Below, piece by piece: positions 40,075 to 49,365 of a DNA stretch of 64,000 nt. The DNA comes from Leclercia sp. AS011 (lineage in GTDB: Bacteria; Pseudomonadota; Gammaproteobacteria; Enterobacterales; Enterobacteriaceae). Within the stretch, counting starts at the first letter, position 1. Each line of letters opens with the position of its first letter. A program made the position numbers and the translations under genes. Below the pieces are notes generated by a model. It worked only from the letters and a program-made list of their open reading frames with translations, was not told the DNA's origin and ran no database searches. The DNA lies in the NCBI RefSeq assembly GCF_037152535.1, contig NZ_JBBCMA010000007.1, forward strand, positions 143,216 through 207,215. Direction: 5' to 3'.

Positions 40075-40707
40075 TTAACGTGTTCCGTAAACCACGATGG
40101 TTTTACCGTGGGCAGAAATCAGGTTTTGATCTTCCAGCATTTTCAGGATACGACCCACTGTCTCACGAGAACATCCGACGATCTGACCAATTTCCTGACG
40201 GGTAATTTTAATTTGCATACCGTCCGGGTGGGTCATGGCGTCTGGCTGTTTCGCCAGGTTCAGCAGGGTCTGAGCGATGCGGCCCGTTACGTCGAGGAAG
40301 GCGAGGTTACCCACTTTCTCGGACGTGACCTGCAGACGGCGAGCCATCTGCGAAGAGAGGCGCATCAGGATGTCCGGGTTGACCTGGATCAGCTGGCGGA
40401 ATTTCTTATAAGAGATCTCAGCCACTTCACAGGCAGTTTTAGCACGAACCCAGGCGCTACGCTCCTGACCTTCTTCAAACAGGCCCAGTTCGCCGATGAA
40501 ATCTCCCTGATTCAGGTAAGAGAGGATCATCTCTTTACCTTCTTCATCTTTGATCAGCACTGCCACTGAGCCTTTGACGATGTAATACAACGTTTCCGCT
40601 TTTTCACCCTGGTGAATCAGCGTGCTCTTCGATGGGTACTTATGAATATGGCAATGAGACAAGAACCATTCGAGAGTCGGGTCTGTTTGCGGTTTGCCAA
40701 GCACCAT
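40075..40707 (-). CDS. crp: cAMP receptor protein CRP
   Basis: CRP is the global cAMP-dependent regulator of carbon use. The 210-residue product is essentially the E. coli protein: an N-terminal cyclic-nucleotide-binding barrel with the phosphate cassette [15 protein letters not shown] (about 72-86), the dimer helix, and the C-terminal helix-turn-helix with recognition helix [14 protein letters not shown] (about 179-192). It is divergent from yhfA; its own promoter region contains a CRP site. Confidence 0.99.
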   Translation of the reverse strand: MVLGKPQTDPTLEWFLSHCHIHKYPSKSTLIHQGEKAETLYYIVKGSVAVLIKDEEGKEMILSYLNQGDFIGELGLFEEGQERSAWVRAKTACEVAEISYKKFRQLIQVNPDILMRLSSQMARRLQVTSEKVGNLAFLDVTGRIAQTLLNLAKQPDAMTHPDGMQIKITRQEIGQIVGCSRETVGRILKMLEDQNLISAHGKTIVVYGTR

Positions 40708-41016
40708 GCGCTGTTATCCTCTGTTATAAGCTGTCTCCAGAGTCTGGCTCTGTACCTGTACTCTGGGGTTACAATCGAATTCTTTCCCCTGCCTGGGGAC
40801 TGGCTGTCACAATAATTAGCAGCCTGTAATGTGTGATGTCCTCTGCATACATGTGCAACGTCAATGTATTACTGTAGCATCTCGACTGTTTTAGCATAGC
40901 TTTTGCCGCCTGTCTCCTGGTGTCTCGCTTCAGCTTGATGCAGGTCGACTTCCGTTGTCAGAATTGTTACTGACGCGTAATCTGTCAGGAAAAATGCACT
41001 CCTGGAGTTAATACAA
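40708..41016. promoter_or_regulatory. crp/yhfA divergent regulatory region (309 bp)
   Basis: No gene is seen here. The region contains the crp autoregulatory CRP site (40830-40845) and an AT-rich stretch (CATACATG...CAATGTATTACTGTAGCATC) nearly identical to what I recall of the E. coli crp leader, where a divergent RNA is also made. The yhfA promoter must lie in the right half. Confidence 0.6.
40830..40845 (-). promoter_or_regulatory. CRP autoregulatory site in the crp leader
   Basis: TGTGATGTCCTCTGCA has a perfect TGTGA half and a degenerate second half. It sits in the position of the E. coli crp autoregulatory site downstream of the crp start point, within the conserved TAATGTGATGTCCTCTGCAT segment. 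Confidence 0.65.
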
Positions 41017-41421
41017 ATGCAAGCACGTGTGAAATGGGTTGAAGGGTTAACGTTCCTCGGTGAGTCGGCTTCCGGGCACCAGATTTTGATGGATGGCAAC
41101 TCCGGTGACAAAGCGCCAAGTCCGATGGAAGTGGTCCTGATGGCGGCAGGCGGATGCAGCGCGATCGACGTGGTGTCGATCCTGCAAAAAGGGCGTCATG
41201 ATGTGACTGACTGCGAAGTAAAACTGACCTCAGAGCGTCGTGAAGAGGCACCGCGCCTGTTCACCCATATCAATCTTCACTTCGTGGTGACCGGTAAAGA
41301 GCTGAAAGACGCGGCGGTATCCCGTGCGGTGGATCTCTCAGCCGAGAAGTACTGCTCCGTGGCGCTGATGCTGGAGAAAGCGGTCAAGATTACCCACTCG
41401 TATGAAGTGATCGGGGCGTAA
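41017..41421 (+). CDS. yhfA: OsmC-family protein YhfA
   Basis: YhfA is a 134-residue OsmC/Ohr-fold protein. The two family cysteines are present in GGCSAIDVV (about residue 47) and in the helix EKYCSVALML (about residue 108), consistent with a thiol-based peroxide-reacting centre. The substrate is unknown. It is divergent from crp, the conserved arrangement. Confidence 0.93.
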   Translation: MQARVKWVEGLTFLGESASGHQILMDGNSGDKAPSPMEVVLMAAGGCSAIDVVSILQKGRHDVTDCEVKLTSERREEAPRLFTHINLHFVVTGKELKDAAVSRAVDLSAEKYCSVALMLEKAVKITHSYEVIGA

Positions 41422-41426
41422 TCCCA

Positions 41427-41456
41427 TTGCCCGGTAGGCGTAGCGCCACCGGGCAA
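41427..41456. repeat. REP-like palindrome between yhfA and prkB
   Basis: A 9-bp outer stem (TTGCCCGGT / ACCGGGCAA) with an inner GGCG/CGCC stem fills the gap between the convergent genes and probably doubles as a bidirectional terminator (AAAAAT follows). Confidence 0.8.
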
Positions 41457-41462
41457 AAATCC

Positions 41463-42332
41463 TCAATCGATCTTCTTGCCTTCCATCAACCGCTGCACCA
41501 GCGGCGTCATGATTAACTCCATCGCCAGCCCCATCTTCCCGCCCGGGACCACCAGCGTATTGATGTGCGAAATAAACGAACCCTGCAGCATCGCCAGCAG
41601 CCAGGGGTAATCGATATTGTCCAGATTGCGGAAATGGATCACCACGAAGCTCTCGTCCAGCGACGGGATGCCTTTGGCAGCAAAGGGGTTAGAGGTATCC
41701 ACGGTCGGGACGCGCTGGAAGTTAATGTGGGTGCGGGAAAACTGCGGCGTCAGGAAGTTGATGTAATCCTCCATCGAGCGCACCACGGAGTCCATCACCG
41801 CCTCGCGGGAGTGGCCGCGTTCGCTGGTATCCCGCGTCAGCTTCTGGATCCACTCCAGGTTCACAATAGGGACTACACCTACCAGCAGATCGACATGGCG
41901 CGCCACGTCGTGCTGTGGCGTCACCACCCCGCCATGCAGGCCTTCATAAAACAGCACGTCGGTGGGTTCCGGCAGGGGCTGCCAGGGGGTGAAGGTGCCC
42001 GGCACCTGGTTCCAGGGGACCGCTTCGTCATAGGTATGCAGGTATTTGCGCGCCTGGCCGGTGCCGCTTCGCCCGTATTCGGCGAAGGTTTGCTCCAGCA
42101 GGCCAAAGTCGTTGGCATCCGGGCCAAAGTAGCTGATGTGTTTGCCCATATCCCGGGCTTTGCGGATAGCCATGTCCATCTCAGGACGGGTGTAGCGGTG
42201 AAAGCTGTCGCCTTCCACTTCCGCGGCGCGCAGATGCAGCTGGGAGAAGATCTTACGAAAAGCGAGGCTGGTGGTGGTGGTACCTGCACCACTCGACCCT
42301 GTAACGGCAATAACCGGATGTCTGGCGGACAT
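41463..42332 (-). CDS. prkB: Phosphoribulokinase-like protein PrkB
   Basis: PrkB belongs to the phosphoribulokinase/uridine kinase family. The enterobacterial role is not established because no Calvin cycle is present. The 289-residue protein has the variant P-loop GSSGAGTTT at 12-20, the family sequence DSFHRYTRPEM near residue 42, and FYEGLHGGV near 128. It is the last gene of a yheT-yheU-prkB group on the minus strand. Confidence 0.93.
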   Translation of the reverse strand: MSARHPVIAVTGSSGAGTTTTSLAFRKIFSQLHLRAAEVEGDSFHRYTRPEMDMAIRKARDMGKHISYFGPDANDFGLLEQTFAEYGRSGTGQARKYLHTYDEAVPWNQVPGTFTPWQPLPEPTDVLFYEGLHGGVVTPQHDVARHVDLLVGVVPIVNLEWIQKLTRDTSERGHSREAVMDSVVRSMEDYINFLTPQFSRTHINFQRVPTVDTSNPFAAKGIPSLDESFVVIHFRNLDNIDYPWLLAMLQGSFISHINTLVVPGGKMGLAMELIMTPLVQRLMEGKKID

Positions 42333-42362
42333 AGCAACTCCCTGAGTGGAAAGAGGTCGCGG

Positions 42363-42581
42363 TTAACCGCGAAATTGATTGCGAGGCATGATGTTGACGG
42401 TTTCGTGCAGCTCGGACCATACGACCAGCACCTCACCGCTTTGCAGCTGGCGCCTGACGTCGGCGACCTTCTGCTCAAGCGAAAGCTCCTGTTCACCATA
42501 ATCGGTGCCTTCGCGTAACACAAAGCTTTCAATCAGATTATCCAGCGTTTCGGGAGCCAGATCTTGCCAGGGAATAATCAT
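42363..42581 (-). CDS. yheU: UPF0270 family protein YheU
   Basis: This is a 72-residue acidic cytosolic protein of unknown function, conserved in gammaproteobacteria. The open frame reaches 42635, but the ATG at 42581 ([20 protein letters not shown]) matches the E. coli start and forms a 4-bp overlap with the yheT stop. Its position between yheT and prkB is conserved. Confidence 0.93.
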   Translation of the reverse strand: MIIPWQDLAPETLDNLIESFVLREGTDYGEQELSLEQKVADVRRQLQSGEVLVVWSELHETVNIMPRNQFRG

Positions 42582-43600
42582 CTTATCGGTTCCAGGTATG
42601 TGGTCAGCCAGTCCGGGATACGCGTTTCCAGCCACATGGTCGGGCGACGCAGCGTGCCGCCGACAAAGCCCACGTGCCCGCCATGTTCGGTCAGCTGGTA
42701 CTGCACGTTAGCGGGCAGAAACGCCTGCGCCGGTATTGAGTGATGATCCATAAAGGGATCGTCTTTCGCGTGAATAATCAGCACCGGTTTGGTGATCTTG
42801 CTCAGCACCGGCATGGCGCTGCACTGACGATAGTAGTCAATAGCATCGGCAAAGCCGTGAATTTTGGCGGTGATCAGATCGTCAAATTCGCGGATGCGGC
42901 GCACTTTCTTCAGCTGCTGCAGACTGACCGGCAGCGTATCCGGGTAAGCTTTCAGTTTGCGTGCCGCATTGGCTTTGAGCAAGTTCAGCAGATAGCGCTG
43001 ATAAACACGCGAAAAGCCCTTCTCCATATGATAGCTGCAGTGCTCCAGCATGAACGGAGCAGAGACGATGGCGGCGGCGTCCAGCGGGATGTTGTCGCCC
43101 TCTTTTGCCAGCAGGCAGGCGAGCATATTTCCGCCCAGCGAATAGCCTACCGCCGCGGTAGGGGCCGGGCCGTGGGTCTCTGCCAGCCAGCGCAGGAACC
43201 AGGTGCCATCTTCCGTTTCGCCGGAGTGATAGATGCGTTTCTGGCGATTGGGTTCGCCGCTGCATCCGCGAAAGTGCATTACGACGCCCAGCCAGCCGCG
43301 CGCTTTCGCCGCCTGGATCAGGCCGTGAGCATAGGGGCTGTGCAGGCTGCCCTCCAGACCATGAAAGACCACCAGACGAGGTTTGTGCCGGGCCTGAAGC
43401 GGATCTTCACTCCAGGCTAAATCAACGAAATCATCATCCGGCAGGTCAAGGCGCTGCCAGACGGGGGTAAAAAGCACTTTACGGCGGATGAGACGCGGCA
43501 GCATGGTCTGCAGGTGTCGATTCGACACCCCCCGCATGGGCACAAATTCTGCACTCTCGTCGGCTGCAATGTTGAAATCTGAGGGAATGATTTGGGTCAT
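42578..43600 (-). CDS. yheT: Alpha/beta hydrolase YheT
   Basis: YheT is a predicted esterase/hydrolase of the alpha/beta fold. The 340-residue protein shows the nucleophile elbow GYSLGGNM with Ser154, an Asp in HAKDDPFMD (about residue 279) and His in TEHGGHVGF (about residue 308), making a plausible triad. The physiological substrate is not known. It starts the yheT-yheU-prkB run. Confidence 0.93.
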   Translation of the reverse strand: MTQIIPSDFNIAADESAEFVPMRGVSNRHLQTMLPRLIRRKVLFTPVWQRLDLPDDDFVDLAWSEDPLQARHKPRLVVFHGLEGSLHSPYAHGLIQAAKARGWLGVVMHFRGCSGEPNRQKRIYHSGETEDGTWFLRWLAETHGPAPTAAVGYSLGGNMLACLLAKEGDNIPLDAAAIVSAPFMLEHCSYHMEKGFSRVYQRYLLNLLKANAARKLKAYPDTLPVSLQQLKKVRRIREFDDLITAKIHGFADAIDYYRQCSAMPVLSKITKPVLIIHAKDDPFMDHHSIPAQAFLPANVQYQLTEHGGHVGFVGGTLRRPTMWLETRIPDWLTTYLEPIR

Positions 43601-43827
43601 AAAGGTGATGCTAATTATTGTCTGTTATTTACGATAGCTTCCGAATTGTACCCCGTTTAGCCTGGTTTTCCGAAACATGAACTGATCCCTATCAAAAATA
43701 TTTACCTTGATTATTACTCTCAGGCTAATGATTCACCTCTACGCTTAATTGATGACTTTCTCGCCAGGGTGCAGACTTTACTCAACGTTAAGCAAATCTA
43801 AAGATGTGCTGAATCAGGAGGTTAACA
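43601..43827 (+). promoter_or_regulatory. yheT/mdcA divergent region with mdc promoter
   Basis: This 227-bp AT-rich gap separates the backbone gene yheT from the malonate cluster. It should contain the mdc promoter. The only clear element is an imperfect 23-bp inverted repeat at 43710-43732. mdcA has a strong AGGAGG site at 43817-43822. No canonical -35/-10 pair with 17-bp spacing stands out. Confidence 0.5.
43710..43732 (+). promoter_or_regulatory. Candidate LysR-type (MdcR) binding site
   Basis: ATTATTA-N9-TAATGAT is an inverted repeat with 6 of 7 matched positions, and it contains a T-N11-A core (43715 and 43727), the general LysR-type motif. It lies about 107 bp upstream of the mdcA start. 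Binding by MdcR is inferred. Confidence 0.4.
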
Positions 43828-45483
43828 ATGTTATCAGGGCAAACACCAGCCCGGAACTGGAACACGCGTCGCACTGAAAAAGCGCGCCGCCTGGCTTCCG
43901 TCCCGGTGCAGGGCAAGGTACTGCCAACAGGCGACCTTGTCGCCATGCTGGAAAAACTGATCGCCCCAGGCGACAAAGTCGTACTGGAAGGGAATAACCA
44001 GAAACAGGCAGATTTTCTTTCACGATCCCTCGCCGAAGTGAACCCGCAAATCGTTCACGACCTGCATATGATTATGCCGAGCGTGGGCCGCAGCGAGCAC
44101 CTGGATATTTTTGAAAAGGGTATCGCCCGCAAACTCGATTTCTCCTTCTCTGGTACCCAAAGCCTGCGTATTTCGCAGCTGCTGGAAGACGGGCAACTGG
44201 AGATTGGTGCCATCCACACCTACATCGAACTCTACTCCCGCCTGTATGTGGATCTGTCGCCAAACGTGGCGCTGATTGCCGGTTTTAAAGCGGACCGTAA
44301 AGGTAACCTCTATACCGGTGCCAGCACCGAGGATACCCCGGCGCTGGTCGAAGCCGCCGCCTTCCACGACGGCATCGTCATCGCCCAGGTGAACGAGCTG
44401 GTGGACGACGAGTGCGATCTGCCGCGCGTGGATATCCCCGGCTCCTGGATCGATTTCGTGGTAGTGGCGGACAAGCCGTTCTTTATCGAACCGCTGTTCA
44501 CCCGTGACCCGCGCCTGATCAAACAGGAACATATCCTGATGGCGATGATGGCCATCAAAGGCATCTATGCGGAACACCAGGTTCAGTCGCTGAACCACGG
44601 TATCGGCTTCAACACTGCCGCCATTGAACTGCTGCTGCCGACCTACGGCGAACAGCTCGGCCTGAAAGGCAAAATCTGTAAACACTGGACGCTGAACCCG
44701 CATCCAACGCTGATCCCCGCCATTGAAAGCGGCTGGGTCGAAAGCGTGCACTGCTTCGGCGGCGAGCTGGGGATGGAGGAGTATATCCGTGCCCGTCCGG
44801 ACGTGTTCTTTACCGGTGCCGACGGCTCCATGCGTTCTAACCGCGCCTTCTGTCAGCTGGCAGGTCAGTACGCGGTGGATATGTTTATCGGCTCGACGCT
44901 GCAGGTGGATGGCTATGCCAACTCCTCAACCGTGACCCGCGGCCGTCTCTCCGGCTTCGGTGGGGCACCCAACATGGGCCACGACCCGCACGGTCGTCGT
45001 CATGCCACCCCGGCCTGGCTGAACATGATCACCGAGCCTGACCCAATGCAGCGCGGTAAAAAGCTGGTGGTGCAGATGGTGGAAACCTTCCAGGCGGGCG
45101 TGAAGCCAACCTTCGTGGAAAAACTCGACGCCGTCGAGGTGGCGAAAGCCTCCGGTATGCCGCTGGCCCCGGTCATGATTTACGGCGATGACGTCACCCA
45201 CGTGCTGACGGAAGAGGGGATTGCTTACCTCTACCGGGCGAAAGATCTGGAAGAGCGCCGGGCCATGGTCGCGGCCGTTGCCGGGATCACCGATATCGGT
45301 CTGGGTGTGGACGCAAAACGCGTCGTCGAGCTGCGCCAGAGTGGCAAAGTGCTCTACCCGGAAGATATGGGCATTCGCCGCACCGACGCCACCCGCTCTC
45401 TACTGGCGGCAGGCAGCGTGTCTGACCTGGTTGAATGGTCAGGCGGTCTGTACAACCCACCTGCGAAATTCCGGAGCTGGTAA
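43828..45483 (+). CDS. mdcA: Malonate decarboxylase alpha subunit (acetyl-S-ACP:malonate ACP transferase)
   Basis: MdcA swaps acetyl on the acyl carrier MdcC for malonyl, releasing acetate, the first half of malonate decarboxylation. The 551-residue product is nearly identical to my memory of Klebsiella pneumoniae MdcA and has CoA-transferase-like folds, with GGAPNMGHDPHGRRHATPAW near residue 380. It is the first gene of mdcABCDEFGH and overlaps mdcB by 1 bp. It has a strong ribosome site. Confidence 0.96.
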   Translation: MLSGQTPARNWNTRRTEKARRLASVPVQGKVLPTGDLVAMLEKLIAPGDKVVLEGNNQKQADFLSRSLAEVNPQIVHDLHMIMPSVGRSEHLDIFEKGIARKLDFSFSGTQSLRISQLLEDGQLEIGAIHTYIELYSRLYVDLSPNVALIAGFKADRKGNLYTGASTEDTPALVEAAAFHDGIVIAQVNELVDDECDLPRVDIPGSWIDFVVVADKPFFIEPLFTRDPRLIKQEHILMAMMAIKGIYAEHQVQSLNHGIGFNTAAIELLLPTYGEQLGLKGKICKHWTLNPHPTLIPAIESGWVESVHCFGGELGMEEYIRARPDVFFTGADGSMRSNRAFCQLAGQYAVDMFIGSTLQVDGYANSSTVTRGRLSGFGGAPNMGHDPHGRRHATPAWLNMITEPDPMQRGKKLVVQMVETFQAGVKPTFVEKLDAVEVAKASGMPLAPVMIYGDDVTHVLTEEGIAYLYRAKDLEERRAMVAAVAGITDIGLGVDAKRVVELRQSGKVLYPEDMGIRRTDATRSLLAAGSVSDLVEWSGGLYNPPAKFRSW

Positions 45484-46340
45484 TGAAACTTCTGCCCCAG
45501 ATTCAGGTTGAAGGCGGTGCCGAATGGCTGGCGCGAACCGCCACGCAGTGTCTGATTGACGAAGCGCGACTGAGCCCGAAACCCGGTCTGGTGGACAGTC
45601 GGGGGAACGGCGCGCACCAGGATCTGTCGCTCGCGCTGATGGAGCGTTCGGCGCACAGCCTGACCCCCACGTTTCAGGCGCTGGCGCTGCAAAGCTGGCA
45701 GCGTCCGGCCGATATCTCGCTACGGCAAACCGTAGGTCGGCTGGGGCGCGAAGGCGAGCAGCAGATGATGGCCGCCACCGGCGGGGTGAATACCCACCGG
45801 GGCGCTATCTGGGCGCTGGGATTGTTGGTCAGCGCCGTGGCGATGCTCGGCGGCAGTGCCAGAGCCCGGACGGTAGCCGATACCGCCGCGCAGCTGGCGA
45901 AACTGCCGGATGACGCCGCGCCGAAAGTATTCAGTAAAGGGCTGCGCGCCACCCACCGTTATCAGGTGCCCGGCGCGCGCGAAGAGGCGCAGCAGGCGTT
46001 TCCGCACATTATGCAGCGGGCGCTGCCGCAGCTTCGTCTGAGCCGTCTTAACGGCAGTGGCGAAGCCCATGCCCGGCTTGATGCGCTGATGGCGATCATG
46101 ACCTCGTTAACCGATACCTGCGTGCTCTCGCGCGCCGGGATGGAGGGGTTAGACGCCATGCAGGACGGGGCCCGGGCGGTATTGGCCGCCGGCGGCACCG
46201 CACAGCCTGAGGGGCAACGCGCGCTCGCGTTATTAGATAAACAGATGCTCTTGCTCAATGCCTCTCCGGGCGGCGCGGCTGATCTGCTGGCCGCCACGCT
46301 GTTCCTTGACCGCATAGAGACGCCTTATTTAGCGAATTAA
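45483..46340 (+). CDS. mdcB: Triphosphoribosyl-dephospho-CoA synthase MdcB
   Basis: MdcB (CitG-like) makes the prosthetic-group precursor 2'-(5''-triphosphoribosyl)-3'-dephospho-CoA from dephospho-CoA and ATP. The 285-residue protein has the CitG/MdcB signatures EARLSPKPGLVDSRGNGAHQD (about 23-42) and GGVNTHRGAIWALGL (about 100-114). The ATG at 45483 overlaps the mdcA stop. Later it shows SLTDTCVLSRAG, also typical. Confidence 0.95.
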   Translation: MKLLPQIQVEGGAEWLARTATQCLIDEARLSPKPGLVDSRGNGAHQDLSLALMERSAHSLTPTFQALALQSWQRPADISLRQTVGRLGREGEQQMMAATGGVNTHRGAIWALGLLVSAVAMLGGSARARTVADTAAQLAKLPDDAAPKVFSKGLRATHRYQVPGAREEAQQAFPHIMQRALPQLRLSRLNGSGEAHARLDALMAIMTSLTDTCVLSRAGMEGLDAMQDGARAVLAAGGTAQPEGQRALALLDKQMLLLNASPGGAADLLAATLFLDRIETPYLAN

Positions 46341-46349
46341 GAGGATGTT

Positions 46350-46649
46350 ATGGAAAAAATTACCTTAACTCTGCCCGCCAGCCGTGCCCTGAACGGCAAA
46401 GCGCTGGCAGGCGTTGTGGGCTCCGGGGATATGGAGGTGTTATTTACCGCCGACCAGGGCCAGACATTAACTATCGAGATCACCACCTCTGTCGATAACA
46501 GCCGTGGCCGCTGGGATGCGCTGTTCAACAGACTGCAGACCGTCAGCAGCCTGCCGGCGGGCAAGCTAACCATTCACGACTTTGGCGCCACGCCGGGCGT
46601 GGCACGCATTCGTATCGAACAGGTCTTTGAGGGGGTGAGCCATGCGTGA
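46350..46649 (+). CDS. mdcC: Malonate decarboxylase acyl carrier protein MdcC (delta subunit)
   Basis: MdcC carries the acetyl/malonyl thioester on a phosphoribosyl-dephospho-CoA arm. The 99-residue protein has the attachment serine at residue 25 (VVGSGDMEV), the position established for Klebsiella MdcC. It is homologous in role to CitD of citrate lyase. It overlaps mdcD by 8 bp. Confidence 0.96.
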   Translation: MEKITLTLPASRALNGKALAGVVGSGDMEVLFTADQGQTLTIEITTSVDNSRGRWDALFNRLQTVSSLPAGKLTIHDFGATPGVARIRIEQVFEGVSHA

Positions 46650-47475
46650 TGACAGCAGCTTTATCGAATTAAAAGCGCGCCAGCGGGCGCAGGCCCTGCT
46701 CGACGAGGGCAGCTTCCGCGAACTGCTGGATCCGTTTGAAGGGATCATGTCTCCGTGGCTGGGGCCGCAGGGCATCGTCCCGCAGGCCGATGACGGCATG
46801 GTGGTGGCGAAAGGCACCATCAACGGCAAACCTGCGGTGGTGGTGGCGATAGAAGGCGCGTTCCAGGGCGGCAGCATGGGCGAAGTGTCCGGTGCCAAAA
46901 TGGCGGCGGCGCTGGAACTGGCGGCAGAAGATAACCGCAACGGCATTCCAACCCAGGCGGTACTGAGCCTTGAAACCGGCGGCGTGCGTCTGCAGGAGGC
47001 GAATCTTGGCCTGGCGGCGATTGCCGATATCCACGCGGCGATTGTCGATCTGCGCCGCTATACCCCGGTGGTCGGGATTGTTGCCGGGACCGTGGGCTGC
47101 TTCGGCGGGATGTCCATCGCGGCGGCGCTGTGCAGCTACCTGATTGTCACCCGCGAAGCGCGTCTGGGCCTCAACGGCCCGCAGGTTATCGAGCAGGAAG
47201 CGGGGATTGAAGAGTACGACTCCCGCGACCGGCCGTTCATCTGGAGCATGACCGGGGGCGAAATTCGCTACGAAAGCGGGCTGGTGGATGCCCTGGTGGG
47301 CGACGGCGTGAACGCGGTGAAAGCGGCAATGAACGACGCGATTGCCAAAGGCGTGCCGGCAAAACATCGCACTGACAATTACGACTGGTATCTCGAACGC
47401 CTGTCCCAGTTTGACACCCGCAAACAGGCGGATACCGAACAGATTCACGCGCTCTTTGCCCGGGAGGTGAAATGA
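46642..47475 (+). CDS. mdcD: Malonate decarboxylase beta subunit MdcD
   Basis: MdcD, with MdcE, decarboxylates malonyl-S-ACP to regenerate acetyl-S-ACP. It has the carboxyltransferase (crotonase-like) fold of acetyl-CoA carboxylase type. The 277 residues include the oxyanion-type glycine stretches IEGAFQGGSMGEVSGAKM (about 72-89) and GTVGCFGGMSIAA (about 151-163). It overlaps mdcC upstream and mdcE downstream. Confidence 0.95.
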   Translation: MRDDSSFIELKARQRAQALLDEGSFRELLDPFEGIMSPWLGPQGIVPQADDGMVVAKGTINGKPAVVVAIEGAFQGGSMGEVSGAKMAAALELAAEDNRNGIPTQAVLSLETGGVRLQEANLGLAAIADIHAAIVDLRRYTPVVGIVAGTVGCFGGMSIAAALCSYLIVTREARLGLNGPQVIEQEAGIEEYDSRDRPFIWSMTGGEIRYESGLVDALVGDGVNAVKAAMNDAIAKGVPAKHRTDNYDWYLERLSQFDTRKQADTEQIHALFAREVK

Positions 47476-48275
47476 TGAGTACTTCAATTAGCCGTGGTGA
47501 GCTCTGGCTGGAAACCCTGGCCCCGAATGCCAAACGTCTGGAAGGGCTCTGCCCGTCGGTTCAGGCGGCAGATGGCGAGCTGAATGGCGAAGCGGTGCGC
47601 TTTGTCGCGGTGGTGCCAGATGCCAACAATCACTACCCGCGTGCCGCACGTGGCGAGGTCGGTCTGCTGGAAGGCTGGACCCTGGCCAAAGTGGTGAGTG
47701 AAACCGTCGCGGCCGATGCTGATAAAGCGGTTAAGCGCCCGATTGTGGCGGTGATCGACGTCCCGAGCCAGGCCTATGGCCGTCGCGAAGAGGGATTTGG
47801 TATTCATCAGGCGCTGGCCGGTGCCGCAGCAGCCTATGCGAATGCCCGTCTGGCGGGCCATCCGGTGATTGGTCTTATCGTCGGGAAAGCGATGTCCGGG
47901 GCGTTTCTGGCCCATGGCTATCAGGCCAACCGGCTGATCGCCTTTAACGACCCGGGCGTGTTGATCCACGCGATGGGCAAAGAGTCAGCCGCGCGCATCA
48001 CGCTGCGTACCGTGGAGGCTCTGGAAAAACTGGCGGCAACCATCCCGCCAATGGCGTATGACATCAGTAACTACGCCACGCTGGGGCTGCTGGAAAACCT
48101 GCTGGATATCAGCAATCCGGACGCACCTTCATCTCTCGATCTGGCGCTGGTGAAGACCACCTTACAACAGGCCATTGATGACGCTCGCCGGGATCCGACG
48201 CTGAAAAGCCGTCTGGGTGCCGACAATCGCCACAGCTCTGCTCTTGTACGCGAACGTATGCGAGCCAGCTGGTAA
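47475..48275 (+). CDS. mdcE: Malonate decarboxylase gamma subunit MdcE
   Basis: MdcE is the co-decarboxylase subunit paired with MdcD, also of crotonase-like fold. The product is 266 residues from the ATG at 47475, with GGGAGG at proper spacing; an ATG at 47472 would add one Met. Glycine motifs IGLIVGKAMSGAFLAHG (about 132-148) line the active site. It is the last gene before a 128-bp gap with two palindromes, after which mdcF begins. Confidence 0.94.
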   Translation: MSTSISRGELWLETLAPNAKRLEGLCPSVQAADGELNGEAVRFVAVVPDANNHYPRAARGEVGLLEGWTLAKVVSETVAADADKAVKRPIVAVIDVPSQAYGRREEGFGIHQALAGAAAAYANARLAGHPVIGLIVGKAMSGAFLAHGYQANRLIAFNDPGVLIHAMGKESAARITLRTVEALEKLAATIPPMAYDISNYATLGLLENLLDISNPDAPSSLDLALVKTTLQQAIDDARRDPTLKSRLGADNRHSSALVRERMRASW

Positions 48276-48311
48276 CACCAAAAAGAAAAGACCTGCCAGA
48301 TGCCTGCCCCG

Positions 48312-48347
48312 TGGGCGCACCCGTTGCGCCCATGCAGGAGCCTGCAT
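48312..48347 (+). repeat. Two adjacent palindromes in the mdcE-mdcF gap
   Basis: TGGGCGCA/TGCGCCCA (48312-48332, 5-nt loop) is followed at once by ATGCAGG/CCTGCAT (48332-48347, 2-nt centre). No T run follows, so these look like an RNA processing or stabilising structure, not a full terminator. Confidence 0.6.
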
Positions 48348-48403
48348 CCTGAAAATAATAACCATCGCGTCAGTGCTTAAACTTCTTTTTTTACAGGTGA
48401 TTT

Positions 48404-49363
48404 ATGACTTATGTGATTGTTCATGCCCTTGCCCCCATTTTTGTCATCATGCTGCTCGGTTTCTGGGCCGGTAAAGCCAAAATGGTAGATAACAAAAATG
48501 TGTCTCTGCTTAATATCTTCGTGATGGATTTTGCACTGCCCGCTGCGCTGTTCAGCGCCACGGTGCAAACGTCCTGGTCAGGTATTATCGCCCAGTCGCC
48601 GCTGATCCTGGTTCTGACCCTCGCGATGTGGATCACCTATGCGGCTATCTATTTCCTCGCCACTAAGGTCTTTAAAAAGTCGCCGCAGGATGCCGCCGTG
48701 CTGACCCTGACCGTGGCGCTGCCGAACTATGCCGCGCTGGGTCTGCCGATTCTGGGTAGCGTGCTGGGGGAAGGTTCAGCGACGTCGCTTTCTGTGGCGG
48801 TCTCTATCGCCTGTGGTTCCGTGCTGATGACGCCGTTCTGTCTGCTGATTCTGGAGCGCGAAAAAGCGCGTGCGGAAGGGACAAGCAGTGGTTCAACCCT
48901 GGCGATGCTGCCGGTGCTGATGTGGCGTTCCATTAAAAAACCGATTGTGATGGGCCCGCTGCTGGGTGTGATTTTGTCCGCTATTGGCATCAAAATGCCG
49001 GACCTGGTGCTGGCTTCCATCAAGCCTCTGGGCCTGTCGGCCACTGCGGCGGCGCTGTTCCTGACCGGCGTGATCCTGTCTGCCCGTAAGCTGCAGATCA
49101 ACACCATGGTGATTAGCGCCACCATCACCAAGCTGCTGATCCAACCGGCGATTGCCTGGGGTATTGTGCTGATCTTCGGTCTGCACGGCTCGGTCGCGAT
49201 TACCGCTATCCTGATGATTGCCCTGTCCGCCGGTTTCTTTGGCGTCGTGTTTGGTAACCGCTTTGGCGTACAGTCTCCGGATGCGGAAGCGGTGCTGCTG
49301 TTAAGCTCCGTCCTGTGTATCCTGTCGCTGCCGCTGTTTATCTCGCTGACTTCAGGAATGTAA
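48404..49363 (+). CDS. mdcF: Malonate transporter MdcF (auxin efflux carrier family)
   Basis: MdcF is the predicted malonate permease of Klebsiella-type clusters. The 319-residue protein has about ten hydrophobic TM segments with the AEC-family features: an amphipathic opening TM with Pro (LAPIFVIMLLGFWAGK), the NIFVMDFALPAALF helix near 37-50 and the ALPNYAALGLPILG helix near 105-118. The substrate is inferred from its place in the operon. No madLM or TRAP genes are present. Confidence 0.92.
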   Translation: MTYVIVHALAPIFVIMLLGFWAGKAKMVDNKNVSLLNIFVMDFALPAALFSATVQTSWSGIIAQSPLILVLTLAMWITYAAIYFLATKVFKKSPQDAAVLTLTVALPNYAALGLPILGSVLGEGSATSLSVAVSIACGSVLMTPFCLLILEREKARAEGTSSGSTLAMLPVLMWRSIKKPIVMGPLLGVILSAIGIKMPDLVLASIKPLGLSATAAALFLTGVILSARKLQINTMVISATITKLLIQPAIAWGIVLIFGLHGSVAITAILMIALSAGFFGVVFGNRFGVQSPDAEAVLLLSSVLCILSLPLFISLTSGM

Positions 49364-49365
49364 TC

